This document shows positions 26,463 through 33,979 of a stretch of 64,000 nucleotides of DNA, piece by piece. The notes below the pieces were generated by a model. It was not told the DNA's origin and did no database searches. It worked only from the letters and a program-made list of their open reading frames with translations. Both the position numbers and the translations under genes were made by a program. Position 1 is the stretch's first letter. The number at the start of each line of letters is the position of its first letter. Origin of the DNA: Euzebya rosea. Its GTDB lineage: Bacteria > Actinomycetota > Nitriliruptoria > Euzebyales > Euzebyaceae. Where the stretch lies: positions 62,001-126,000 of the forward strand of contig NZ_PGDQ01000010.1 of NCBI RefSeq assembly GCF_003073135.1, written 5' to 3'.

Positions 26463-27124
26463 GGTGCCGTGGGATCCAGGATCGATGCGCGCAGCGCGTC
26501 CTCGAGGTCCGGCGTGGTCAGGGCGATGACCTGGTCGCCGGCGGCGAGGCGGGTGTCACCGCGGGGGATCAGGGTGGCCTCGCCCCGGAACACGCACACG
26601 AGCACCGACTCCATCGGCAGGGTCAGCTCGCTGACGTTGCGCTTGTAGCCGGGGAAGTCGTGGGGGACGTCGATCTCCACGAGGTTCACCTGGCCGGCCC
26701 GAAGGGTGTAGAGGTGGATCAGCTCGCCCACCGTCGCCTGCTCGCGGATCAGGCGGGAGATCAGCGTCGTGGTCGACACGGCCTCGATGCCCATGGTCTG
26801 GAACAGCGCCTCGTTGCGCGGCGAGTTCACCCGGCTCAGCACCCGTGGCACGTCGAAGGAGATCTTGGCCAGCTGGCAGGAGACGTAGTTGACGTCGTCG
26901 GTGCGGGTGGTCGCCACGAACACGTCGGCGCGCTGCAGGCGGGTCTGCTCGAGGTAGCGCACGTCGGTGGCGTCGCCGGCGATGACGAGCAGGTCGTGGC
27001 GTTGCTGCAGCGCCTCGAGCCGCTCGGGGATCATCTCGATGACCGCGACCTCGTTGCCCTCGGCCAGCAGGTCGCCGGCGATGGCGCGCCCGACCTTGCC
27101 GCCGCCGGCGATGACGGCGTACAT
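26459..27124 (-). CDS. trkA: TrkA-type potassium channel regulatory subunit (second)
   Basis: A 221-residue RCK protein. The N-terminal Rossmann domain has YAVIAGGGKVGRAIAGDLL (GxGxxG loop) and an acidic end of beta-2 (VAVIEMIPERLEAL), so it should bind NAD(H) or ATP. A C-terminal TrkA_C domain (about 140-221) includes QVNLVEIDVP and TLIPRGDTRLAAGDQVIAL. Such subunits form rings under the TrkH pore and gate it in response to nucleotides. Its ATG overlaps the last base of the upstream trkA stop. It corresponds to CeoC of mycobacteria. Confidence 0.94.
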   Translation of the reverse strand: MYAVIAGGGKVGRAIAGDLLAEGNEVAVIEMIPERLEALQQRHDLLVIAGDATDVRYLEQTRLQRADVFVATTRTDDVNYVSCQLAKISFDVPRVLSRVNSPRNEALFQTMGIEAVSTTTLISRLIREQATVGELIHLYTLRAGQVNLVEIDVPHDFPGYKRNVSELTLPMESVLVCVFRGEATLIPRGDTRLAAGDQVIALTTPDLEDALRASILDPTAP

Positions 27125-27777
27125 CAGTCCCTCCCCAGCAGCAGGTGGCGCAGGCGACGTTCCCCGCTGCGCTTGACCGAGCAGACGACCAGGTCGCCGT
27201 TGCGGAAGCGGTCGTCGAGCCGGGGGATCTGCATGCGCACGCCCCGCTGCAGCTTCGCGACGCGGGCATCGCCGTCCCGCTCGACCTCGGCGACCGAGAC
27301 CCCACGGCCGTGGTCGCCGATGGTGACCTCGACCAGCGAGACGTCGTCGTCGGCGCGGGACAGGTGCACCGGGAAGGACTCTGGCTCGAGGTCGTTGCGG
27401 ATGGCCGAGACGATCATCGACGTCTCGGGCACGTACCGGATCCCCATCTTGCGGTAGCTGGGCTCGCGCTGCGGGTTGAACAGTCGGGCGACGGTGTTGG
27501 GGACGTCGAAGAGCTCCTTGGCGATCTGCACCGCCATCAGGTTGGCGTTGTCGGAGGGGGTGACGGCGGCCAGCGCGTCCGCCCGCTCGACGCCGGCGCG
27601 CGACAGGACTTCCTTGTCGGTGATGTCCCCGACCAGCGCCTCGCCGTTGAACGTGGTGCCGATCCGCCTGAACGACTCGTCGCTCGCGTCGATGACCACG
27701 ACGTCGTGGCCCTCGTCGCTGAGCCGTTCGGCCAGATCGGCGCCCACGCGCCCGCAACCTCCAACGATGATGTGCAT
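27124..27777 (-). CDS. trkA: TrkA-type potassium channel regulatory subunit (first)
   Basis: A 217-residue RCK subunit: MHIIVGGCGRVGADLAERL gives the GxGxxG nucleotide loop, VVVIDASDESFRRI the beta-2 acidic residue, and residues about 135-217 are a TrkA_C domain. This is the first gene of a seven-gene operon (trkA, trkA, small protein, trkH, X, trkH, X). It corresponds to CeoB of mycobacteria. The ATG lies 9 nt after a TACACT -10 element, so the operon mRNA probably starts leaderless. All later genes are translated through overlapping stop/start pairs. Confidence 0.94.
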   Translation of the reverse strand: MHIIVGGCGRVGADLAERLSDEGHDVVVIDASDESFRRIGTTFNGEALVGDITDKEVLSRAGVERADALAAVTPSDNANLMAVQIAKELFDVPNTVARLFNPQREPSYRKMGIRYVPETSMIVSAIRNDLEPESFPVHLSRADDDVSLVEVTIGDHGRGVSVAEVERDGDARVAKLQRGVRMQIPRLDDRFRNGDLVVCSVKRSGERRLRHLLLGRD

Positions 27778-27786
27778 CGGTTGGGG

Positions 27787-27792
27787 AGTGTA
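27787..27792 (-). promoter_or_regulatory. -10 element TACACT (reverse strand) of the trk operon
   Basis: TACACT on the reverse strand ends 9 nt before the trkA ATG at 27777, with a C-rich spacer and no ribosome site. Confidence 0.55.
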
Positions 27793-27849
27793 GGTTCGCC
27801 GGCGGCCCCGGCCGTGCTGCCGGCCCGGGCCGCTGGGCGCATCCGGCTG

Positions 27850-28161
27850 CTAGGCGCTGTCGCCGAGCATCATCTCCGCGGAGTTGCCGTACTTCTTCAG
27901 CATGCCGATGGCGTGGCTGCTGGCCTCCATCAGGGACGGGTCCTTCATGGCCTCGAACATCTCCGCCTCCGACGCCCACTCCGCCTCGAACAGCAGGAAG
28001 TAGGCCGGCTCGGTGCGGCGCGGGGTGGACTTCAGCACCGTCAACGACTGACGAGTCGTGTTGGGGAACTTCGCAGCGATCGGCAGGTGGTCGGCCTTGT
28101 ACTCCGCGAGGAAGCCCTCGGCGTCCTCGGGCTTGGTGTACATGGCGATGAAGCTGGCCAT
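27850..28161 (-). CDS. EthD-domain (dimeric alpha/beta barrel) protein
   Basis: A 103-residue protein with the ferredoxin-like fold of EthD proteins: ASFIAMYTKPEDAEGFLAEY, an HLPIAAKFP segment with the conserved His, PAYFLLFEAEW and FEAMKDPSLMEASSHAIGML. EthD proteins are small dimeric beta-barrels linked to ether or aromatic degradation, but many have unknown roles. The start is ATG 28161, because AGAGGA sits 8-9 nt upstream; the frame continues further up without support. It is divergent from ispH and has its own ribosome site, so it is not part of the trk operon. Confidence 0.85.
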   Translation of the reverse strand: MASFIAMYTKPEDAEGFLAEYKADHLPIAAKFPNTTRQSLTVLKSTPRRTEPAYFLLFEAEWASEAEMFEAMKDPSLMEASSHAIGMLKKYGNSAEMMLGDSA

Positions 28162-28240
28162 TCGGGTGGTCCTCTCGTGGTCGGGTTGTGTGCGGCGCAC
28201 CATAGGTCACCGGAGCGGTTGGGGCAGGTGCCGGGATGGC

Positions 28241-28246
28241 TAGGCT
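28241..28246 (+). promoter_or_regulatory. -10 element TAGGCT, probable leaderless promoter of ispH
   Basis: TAGGCT ends 7 nt before the ATG at 28254. An in-frame ATG at 28236 lies upstream of this element and so would not be transcribed. A TTGGGG hexamer about 16 bp further up may be the -35. Confidence 0.6.
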
Positions 28247-28253
28247 GGCGGTG

Positions 28254-29219
28254 ATGAGCGCAACTTCTCCCCGTACCGTCCTGCTGGCCGCGCCGCGCGG
28301 GTTCTGCGCCGGTGTCGACCGGGCCATCGAGATCGTCGACATCGCCCTGGAGCACTACGGCGCCCCCGTGTACGTCCGGCACGCGATCGTGCACAACACC
28401 CACGTCGTCGCCGACCTCGAGTCACGCGGCGCGGTGTTCGTGGAGGACGAGGACGAGGTGCCCGAGGGCGGGGTCATCGTCTTCTCGGCCCACGGCATCC
28501 CCCCGGAGGTCCGCGAACGGGCCGCTGCGCGTGGCCTGGACCAGATCGACGCGACCTGCCCGCTGGTCACCAAGGTGCACTTCGAGGCCCGTGAGTACGC
28601 CGAGAAGGGCATGTCGATCATCCTCATCGGCCACGAGGGCCATCAGGAGGTCGTCGGCACGATGGGGCAGGCGCCGGAGTCCATCAACCTCGTCGAGACC
28701 CCCGAGGACGTCGCCCAGCTCGACCTGCCGGATCCCACGAAGGTCGCCTACGTCAGCCAGACCACCCTCAGCGTCGACGAGACGACCGGCATCATCGCGG
28801 CCATCAAGGAGCGGTACCCGCTGGCCCGTGGGCCCAAGGGCGACGACATCTGCTACGCCACCCAGAACCGGCAGGACGCCACGAAGGTGCTCAGCGAGCG
28901 CAGCGACCTCGTGCTGGTCGTGGGCAGCGAGAACTCCTCCAACTCCCAGCGCATGGTCGAGGTGGCCCTGGGCCACGGCGCAGCGGCGGCCCACCTCATC
29001 GACGACGCCTCCCACATCGACCCGGCGTGGCTGGAGGGTGTGGACACCGTCGGGCTGACCTCCGGCGCCAGCGCCCCCGACCAGCTCGTGACCGGCGTGA
29101 TCGAGTGGCTGCAGGCCCAGGATCGTGGCGCCGTCGTCGAACGCCTCGACGTGGTCGAGGAGGACATGCACTTCGCCCTGCCGGCCAAGCTCCGCAACCT
29201 GCCCGTCGTCGGCGTCTGA
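28254..29219 (+). CDS. ispH: 4-hydroxy-3-methylbut-2-enyl diphosphate reductase
   Basis: A 321-residue IspH/LytB. The three conserved Cys that hold the [4Fe-4S] cluster are in [24 protein letters not shown] and [13 protein letters not shown]. Catalytic [14 protein letters not shown] and [11 protein letters not shown] are also present. It performs the last step of the MEP pathway, giving isopentenyl and dimethylallyl diphosphate. The second in-frame ATG is chosen because the TAGGCT promoter element lies between the two candidates. The gene is monocistronic by context: EthD divergent upstream, REC-PAS with its own ribosome site downstream. Confidence 0.96.
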   Translation: MSATSPRTVLLAAPRGFCAGVDRAIEIVDIALEHYGAPVYVRHAIVHNTHVVADLESRGAVFVEDEDEVPEGGVIVFSAHGIPPEVRERAAARGLDQIDATCPLVTKVHFEAREYAEKGMSIILIGHEGHQEVVGTMGQAPESINLVETPEDVAQLDLPDPTKVAYVSQTTLSVDETTGIIAAIKERYPLARGPKGDDICYATQNRQDATKVLSERSDLVLVVGSENSSNSQRMVEVALGHGAAAAHLIDDASHIDPAWLEGVDTVGLTSGASAPDQLVTGVIEWLQAQDRGAVVERLDVVEEDMHFALPAKLRNLPVVGV

Positions 29220-29276
29220 CACGAGGCATGCTTCGGCTCGGCCGTTGGCAACGGCTGTGCAGCTGAAGGGAGTCCC

Positions 29277-29993
29277 ATGGCCAACCGGGTGGAGGGGATC
29301 GACGTCGTCCTGCTCGACGACGAGCCGGGTGATCGTGCGTTGATCCTGGCGTTGCTGGAGGGCAGCGCGGTCACCGTGACGGCGGCCTACGACGCGCTGT
29401 CGGCGTTGCTGGAGGGGCTGGACCGCATGGTCGAGCCGCCCGACGTGCTCCTGGTCGACCTGAACCTGCCGGACAGCACCGGCCTGGGCACGGTCAGGTC
29501 GCTGCGCACCGCCCATCCCCGCATCCCGATGGTCGTCGTGACGGGCGACCGCCTCGCCGCACGCGACGCGATCGTGGCCGGCGCCGACGACGTGGTGCTC
29601 AAGGACGTCCTCGAGGCCGACCTCGAACGCGCGGTCGTGCACAGCCGGCAGCGGGCGGTCGGACGGACGGGGGCCCCGGGGACCGGCTTCCACCTCGCCG
29701 ACGCCCCGCTGGTGGTGCTGGACAACACCGACGAGACGATGGCGGTCAACAGCGCCGCCCATCAGCTGCTGGGGTTCGTCCCCGGTCCGGAGGTGACGTT
29801 CACGATGCTGTTCCACCCCGACGACCGCATGGAGGTCGCGACGTTCCTGGCCTCGATGTCGGAGGCGTCGGGCATGCGTGTGTGGGCCGAGGCGCGGCTG
29901 ACGACGCCGTCGGGTCCGGTCGAGTGCAGCATGACCGGCACCCTCGACCCCTCCACCGACCTCGGGCACATCACCCTCAAGCCGGTCGGCTGA
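29277..29993 (+). CDS. Receiver-PAS protein without output domain
   Basis: A 238-residue protein. Residues about 8-125 are a response-regulator receiver (VVLLDDEPGD, phospho-acceptor Asp in VLLVDLNLPDSTG, Thr in VVVTGDR, Lys in VVLKDVLEAD). Residues about 135-238 look like a PAS domain (APLVVLDNTDETMAVNSAAHQLLGF, FHPDDRMEV). There is neither kinase, GGDEF nor DNA-binding domain. Such REC-PAS proteins may act as phospho-dependent scaffolds. The start has a good AAGGGAG ribosome site 5-6 nt upstream. It is related in its receiver to those at 6757 and 46963. It is convergent with rnd, and short tandem repeats fill the gap. Confidence 0.85.
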   Translation: MANRVEGIDVVLLDDEPGDRALILALLEGSAVTVTAAYDALSALLEGLDRMVEPPDVLLVDLNLPDSTGLGTVRSLRTAHPRIPMVVVTGDRLAARDAIVAGADDVVLKDVLEADLERAVVHSRQRAVGRTGAPGTGFHLADAPLVVLDNTDETMAVNSAAHQLLGFVPGPEVTFTMLFHPDDRMEVATFLASMSEASGMRVWAEARLTTPSGPVECSMTGTLDPSTDLGHITLKPVG

Positions 29994-30021
29994 CGCGATT
30001 CGGCTCGGTTCGACCCGTGGA

Positions 30022-30089
30022 CCTCGGTCGGCCTGTGGTCCTCGGTCGGCTTCAGTCGTCCCCTGCCGTCTTCAGTCGTCCTCTGCCGG
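30022..30089. repeat. Short tandem repeats at the 3' end of rnd
   Basis: Two imperfect tandem repeats lie back to back. CCTCGGTCGGC occurs twice (30022 and 30040), 18 bp apart. The 20-base unit beginning CTTCAGTCGTCC occurs at 30050-30069 and 30070-30089 with two mismatches. The second copy contains the rnd stop codon, so the duplication extends rnd's last codons into the intergenic gap. Confidence 0.8.
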
Positions 30090-31196
30090 CTCGAAGAGCG
30101 CGTCGAGGAACGGATCGGCGAGCAGCCGCCACTGCCAGTCGCGCAGGCCCAGGGCCTCGCGGAACTCCGCTGGCGTCTGGGGGTCGGCGACCACGGCCTT
30201 GAGCAGGTGTCGGCTGGGGCACAGCAGGCCCGCGTCCAGCCCGACCTCCTCCGCGACCTCGGCCCGGATGACGCGGAGCTGGTCGGCCAGCTCCCGGTCG
30301 GCGTCGGTGGACCGGCGGCCGTTTCGTTCCGCCGGAACGGGGTCGGCGTTGGCGCCCTGCTCGAGGGCGGTCACGATGTCCTCCCCGAACGTGCGGACGG
30401 CCTGGCGGCGCACCCCCCGGCGGCCCAGCTCGCGGACCGCCTTCGGGGGCTTCTGGGCCAGGTCGACGAGGGTCTTGTCGTTGACGATCCGGCCGGGGGC
30501 CGTGTCGGTGTCCTTGGCGAGGTCCTCGCGGGCCTCCCACAGCGCCTTCGCCCGGGCCCGTGCCCGGGGGTCCAGCCGCCCGACGCCCTTGGTCCGGGTC
30601 CAGTCACGGCGATCCTCCACCGTGGGCTGGTCGATGGTGGCGGCGAGCTCCTCGACGTACCAGTCCCAGCGGTCGGCTTCGACGAGCTTGTCGCGCAGGA
30701 CCGCCCACAGCCGGGGCAGGTCGGCGACGTCACCCGCGGCGTAGACCAGCATCTCCTCGGTCAGGGGACGCTTCTCCCAGTCGGCTCGCTGCATCGCGGC
30801 CTTGTCGGACTCCAGCGCCACGCCGAGGACCTCCGACAGGAGGGTCTCCAGACCCGTCGGCATGCCCAGCAGGGCAGCGGCGATGGCGGTGTCGTGGACG
30901 ACCGGCGGGTCGACCCCGAGCGCCTGCATCGGCGCCACGTCGTTCTCCAGCGCGTGGAGGACGACCTCGCGCTCGGCGCAGAAGGCAGCGACCGGCGACC
31001 AGTCCTCCAGGCGCAGCGGGTCCAGCATCGCGACGCGGCCGTCACCGCCGATCTGGACCAGCGCGGCGGCCCGGTAGTAGCGGTTCCAGTCGGCGCGCTC
31101 GACGTCGATCCCGATGGGGTCGAGGTCGGCAAGCCAGTCAAGGGCCGACTGGAGGTCGGCCTGGTCGTCGATCAGTTCGTAACGGTCCAGAGGCAT
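30072..31196 (-). CDS. rnd: Ribonuclease D (DEDDy 3'-5' exonuclease with HRDC)
   Basis: A 374-residue protein. The exonuclease domain (about 1-175) has the metal-binding residues in IGIDVERADWN (Asp, Glu), LHALENDVAPM (Asp) and LVYAAGDVADLPRLW (Tyr and Asp of the DEDDy type). An HRDC domain (about 215-295) and a second helical repeat follow. RNase D trims the 3' ends of stable RNAs including tRNA. ExoI/ExoII motifs are in the usual order and length is typical. The last few codons lie in a 20-bp tandem repeat, so the C-terminus (EPAEDD) may vary between strains. Confidence 0.93.
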   Translation of the reverse strand: MPLDRYELIDDQADLQSALDWLADLDPIGIDVERADWNRYYRAAALVQIGGDGRVAMLDPLRLEDWSPVAAFCAEREVVLHALENDVAPMQALGVDPPVVHDTAIAAALLGMPTGLETLLSEVLGVALESDKAAMQRADWEKRPLTEEMLVYAAGDVADLPRLWAVLRDKLVEADRWDWYVEELAATIDQPTVEDRRDWTRTKGVGRLDPRARARAKALWEAREDLAKDTDTAPGRIVNDKTLVDLAQKPPKAVRELGRRGVRRQAVRTFGEDIVTALEQGANADPVPAERNGRRSTDADRELADQLRVIRAEVAEEVGLDAGLLCPSRHLLKAVVADPQTPAEFREALGLRDWQWRLLADPFLDALFEPAEDD

Positions 31197-31257
31197 GTGT
31201 TGCCCATGAGGATAGGCCCGTGCGCCTCGATCGTCCCGATGGCGCGACGATGGGCGC

Positions 31258-31263
31258 TAGGCT
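31258..31263 (+). promoter_or_regulatory. -10 element TAGGCT, probable leaderless promoter of mca
   Basis: TAGGCT ends 7 nt before the ATG at 31271, with spacer GCGGCCG and no ribosome site. Upstream in-frame start codons therefore belong to untranscribed sequence. Confidence 0.6.
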
Positions 31264-31270
31264 GCGGCCG

Positions 31271-32131
31271 ATGCCTGACACGCACGGTCTGCTCGCGATC
31301 CACGCCCACCCCGACGACGAGGTCATCACCACCGGGGGTGTGCTGCGCGACGGTGTCGTCCGCGGGTTCAGGGTGAAGGTCGTCACGTGCACCGACGGGT
31401 CACGTGGTGAGGTGGTCGGGGAGGGCATGGACCCCGACGAGGTCTTCCCGCGCCTGGCCGAGGTGCGCCGGGGCGAGATCGCCAACGCCCTGGGTGCGCT
31501 CGGCGTGACGGAGCACGAGTTCCTCGGCTACGCCGACTCGGGGATGATGGGGACAGAGGGCAACGAGGATCCCGCCTCGTTCTGGCAGGCGGACATGCAC
31601 GAGGCGATCGGTCGCGTCGTTGCGATCATCCGCAGCTTCCAGCCGGCGGTGTTCCTCACCTACGACCCGTTCGGCGGATACGGCCACCCCGACCACATCC
31701 AGACCCACCGGGTCGGGGTGCTCGCGGTGGAGGCTGCGTCGATGGCGGCGCTGTACCCCGAGGCCGGGCCGGCCTGGCGGACCCCGAAGGTCTACTACAC
31801 CGCCATCCCCAAGTCGGGGATCGTGAAGATGAACCAGATGTTCCTGGACCGTGGCCTGCCCTCGCCGTTCGGTGAGGAGGTCGACCCGGCGGACATCCCC
31901 ATGGGGACCGACGACGACCTGATCACCAGCCTGGTCGACGTCAGCGAGCACATCGAGGACAAGCAGGCCGCGCTGAAGGCCCACCACAGCCAGATCTCCC
32001 CCGAGTCGTTCTTCCTCAACGTCCCCGACGACCTCGTCCCCACCCTCTACGGCACCGAGTCCTTCGTCCGCGTCCGCAGCGACGTCCCGGTCCACGACGA
32101 CCTCGAGAAGGACCTGTTCACGGGGTTGTGA
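31271..32131 (+). CDS. mca: Mycothiol S-conjugate amidase (PIG-L deacetylase family)
   Basis: A 286-residue zinc deacetylase of the PIG-L family. The zinc site is HAHPDDE near residue 11-17 plus GHPDHIQTHR near residue 140. TCTDGSRGEV, EFLGYADSGM and the C-terminal AALKAHHSQISPESFFL are the features seen in Mca and MshB. The GYADSGM block and the length favour Mca, which cleaves mycothiol-toxin conjugates to a mercapturic acid and GlcN-Ins; MshB (mycothiol biosynthesis) is the alternative. It implies that the organism uses mycothiol as its thiol buffer. The 1.07-kb repeat element starts right after its stop. Confidence 0.88.
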   Translation: MPDTHGLLAIHAHPDDEVITTGGVLRDGVVRGFRVKVVTCTDGSRGEVVGEGMDPDEVFPRLAEVRRGEIANALGALGVTEHEFLGYADSGMMGTEGNEDPASFWQADMHEAIGRVVAIIRSFQPAVFLTYDPFGGYGHPDHIQTHRVGVLAVEAASMAALYPEAGPAWRTPKVYYTAIPKSGIVKMNQMFLDRGLPSPFGEEVDPADIPMGTDDDLITSLVDVSEHIEDKQAALKAHHSQISPESFFLNVPDDLVPTLYGTESFVRVRSDVPVHDDLEKDLFTGL

Positions 32132-32150
32132 CGCTGGTCCTCGCGTTGTT

Positions 32151-32251
32151 CGTTGGTCCTCGCTCCGCTCGTCGGGTCCTCGGGCTCGTGACCGGCGATG
32201 TTCGTTGGTCCTCGCTCCGCTCGTCGGGTCCTCGGGCTCGTGACCGGCGAT
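32151..32251. repeat. 52-bp near-perfect tandem duplication in element 1
   Basis: The unit beginning CGTTGGTCCTCGCTCCGCTC at 32151 recurs at 32203, exactly 52 bp later, identical through to GGCGAT. It duplicates the terminal block of the element, probably by slippage or recombination. Confidence 0.9.
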
Positions 32252-32364
32252 CCGCTCCGCCGATTCTCGCCCCTCGCGAGCTCGTGGCTGCGAGTCTTGC
32301 TCACGGATCGCCGGCGCCCTGCGGCGGTGCGTGGGGGCCGCGGTGGGTCGGGCACGCGAACGGC

Positions 32365-32455
32365 GTGTGCGATGGGGGCCTCAGGGGGCGGTCGGCCGCA
32401 CGCGGGGTCGGCGTTCGTGGGGGTTGCCGGCCCCTGGGCGGCGTCGATCGCACAC
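32365..32455. repeat. Hairpin module A1 of element 1
   Basis: A 91-nt unit bounded by GTGTGCGATGGG and GGCGTCGATCGCACAC, whose outer nine bases are reverse complements. The same design recurs at 32674-32766 and 32812-32902; the copy at 32812 lies exactly 447 bp away. Confidence 0.8.
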
Positions 32456-32673
32456 CTGCGTTGAGGGTGGGTGGGCTGCCCACCCCCCGGCGGCGTCGAT
32501 CGCACACACCGCCCTGCGGTGAGTGGCGTGGGGTGGGTCAGTGACGATGAACCGCTCCACCGGTCTCGCGTGGGCGCGATGCGGGGCTGGCGGGTCGTCC
32601 CCTCGTCCGACGGTCGTCGGGGTCCGACAACGGGTGCGTGCGCGGGCTCAGCGGGTCGGGCACACGAACGGCC

Positions 32674-32766
32674 GTGTGCGATGGGCGCCCTCGGGGGTGG
32701 TCCAGCCCACCCGGGGTCCGGCCACGTGTGTGTGGCGCCGGCCGCCTGGCGGCGTCGATCGCTCAC
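32674..32766. repeat. Hairpin module A2 of element 1
   Basis: A 93-nt module with GTGTGCGATGGGC at its left end and GGCGTCGATCGCTCAC at its right end (one mismatch in the closing stem). The middle has the same GGGGTC-GGCC-CGT-GTGG order as the other modules. A GCACACG-AACGGC-CGTGTGC hairpin overlaps its left edge. Confidence 0.75.
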
Positions 32767-32811
32767 GCAGGGTGAGGGGTGACCGCCGAGCGGGGTGGGT
32801 GCCCGTCCGGC

Positions 32812-32902
32812 GTGTGCGATGGGCACCCCTGTGCGTGGTCGGATGCACGCGGGGTCTGGCCTCGTGGGGGTTGCCGGCCGCCTGACGGCGTCGATCGCAC
32901 AC
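32812..32902. repeat. Hairpin module A3 of element 1
   Basis: A 91-nt module, the 447-bp-displaced copy of 32365-32455. It is followed, as in that copy, by a second hairpin GGTGGGTG-CGCTG-CCCACC and another CGTCGATCGCACAC end at 32936-32954. Confidence 0.8.
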
Positions 32903-33210
32903 GCGGGTCGAGGGTGGGTGCGCTGCCCACCCCCTGGCGGCGTCGATCGCACACACCGCCCGGGCGAACGTCGCTGCGGGTGGTCAGCCGCGTGGAACGC
33001 CCCGCCGGCTACGCGTGGGTGCGATGCAGCGGGTCCGGACGGGGCGGGGCACACCCGGCTCCGAGGGTGGGTGCGATCGTCCGCTCACCGGGCTGTCGAA
33101 CGCACACACCGGTCGTGTGCCCGACAACCATGGTGTGCCGACCGCACCGAGGTGCCCACCCACCGCCGCAGGTCACGAGCCCGAGGACCGTCGGCTCGAA
33201 GAGACGACAA

Positions 33211-33840
33211 TCAGAACGTGCCGAAGAGCCGGTCGCCGAAGTCGCCGAGCCCGGGGACGATGTAGCCGACATCGTTGAGGCCCTCGTCGATGGAGGCCGT
33301 GACGATGCGGATGTCCGGGTCGGACTCCGTCAGGCGGGCGATGCCCTCGGGTGCGGCGATGATGCAGACCAGCGTCAGGTCGGTCGCGCCGCGGTCGCGC
33401 AGCAGCTTGGCGGCGAAGGCCGCCGAGCCGCCGGTCGCGAGCATCGGGTCCAGCAGCAGGACGCTGGCGTCGTCCAGCGACGGCGCCTTGTAGTAGTACT
33501 CGGTGGGCTGGAGGGTCTCCTCGTTGCGCTCCAGCCCCACGTAGCCCACGCCGATGTCGGGCAGCAGGTCGGTCGCTGCGCTGAGCATGCCGAGCCCGGC
33601 CCGGAGGATCGGGACCGCGACGACGTGGCGGCCGATGCGGGTCACCTCGGTGGCGGTGATCGGCGTCCGGACGGTTTCCGTCACGGTGGGCAGCGACCGG
33701 GTGGCCTCGAGCACGAGGACCGAGGTCAGGCGCTCGGCCAGCGCCCGGTAGCGCTCGGGCTCGGTGTCGGCATCGCGCAGGTCGGCCAGCAGATGGCCGG
33801 CGAGCGGGTGGTCAACGACTGTCACACGGTCCTGGGGCAT
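33211..33840 (-). CDS. upp: Uracil phosphoribosyltransferase
   Basis: A 209-residue UPRTase. It has VVAVPILRAGLGM (substrate loop), EYYYKAP, the PRPP-binding loop LLLDPMLATGGSA, and the C-terminal uracil-binding GYIVPGLGDFGDRLFGT. It makes UMP from uracil and PRPP in pyrimidine salvage. The frame opens 30 bp further up, but the family starts at about MPQDRVTVVDHPL. CAGGGT ends 8 nt before that ATG, like the leaderless genes. It is divergent from the BMP-type nucleoside transporter, fitting a salvage role. Confidence 0.95.
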   Translation of the reverse strand: MPQDRVTVVDHPLAGHLLADLRDADTEPERYRALAERLTSVLVLEATRSLPTVTETVRTPITATEVTRIGRHVVAVPILRAGLGMLSAATDLLPDIGVGYVGLERNEETLQPTEYYYKAPSLDDASVLLLDPMLATGGSAAFAAKLLRDRGATDLTLVCIIAAPEGIARLTESDPDIRIVTASIDEGLNDVGYIVPGLGDFGDRLFGTF

Positions 33841-33912
33841 GGCCGCCAACCCTGCCAGACACGGGGACATCCGGCCACCGGTCCGTGGTTAACTACCACG
33901 ATCGGAGGTCGC

Positions 33913-33918
33913 TAGAAT
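33913..33918 (+). promoter_or_regulatory. -10 element TAGAAT of the BMP transporter, with -35 TTAACT
   Basis: TAGAAT with TTAACT 18 bp upstream (33889-33894) is the most canonical promoter in the window. It gives a leader of about 60 nt ending in GAAAAGGA before the ATG at 33980. The inverted repeat GTGGT-TAACT-ACCAC (33885-33899) overlaps the -35 and could be an operator. Confidence 0.65.
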
Positions 33919-33979
33919 TCCCGGCGACATCCCGCCAAAACTGAGGGCGTTGCGACGCCCAGGAACGAAAAGGATCGAC

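Larger units (their letters stand above)
32135..33200. repeat. Non-coding palindromic repeat element, copy 1
   Basis: This 1.07-kb stretch separates the convergent genes mca and upp. No frame has homology. The left end has CTGGTCCTCGCGTTGTTCG, TCCTCGGGCTCGTGACC, a 'TGCGGCGGTGCGTG' block and GGGCACGCGAACGG-CGTGTGCG. The right end carries the same blocks in reverse complement (CGCACACACCGG-CGTGTGCCC, CACCGCCGCA, GGTCACGAGCCCGAGGAC). The whole is thus a giant imperfect palindrome. Inside is a 447-bp degenerate tandem duplication made of hairpin modules. A related element is at 52223-53046, also between convergent genes. No transposase, RNA family or CRISPR features are recognised. Confidence 0.8.

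Noticed and set aside
28236-28253. Upstream ATG for ispH
   Set aside because: The probable -10 element (28241-28246) lies after this ATG, and IspH proteins begin close to the second ATG.
32128-33265. Several open frames within element 1 (for example 32523-32885 and 32779-33915)
   Set aside because: Their translations repeat with the DNA modules, in all frames and on both strands, and show no protein features. They follow from a lack of stop codons in GC-rich repeats.
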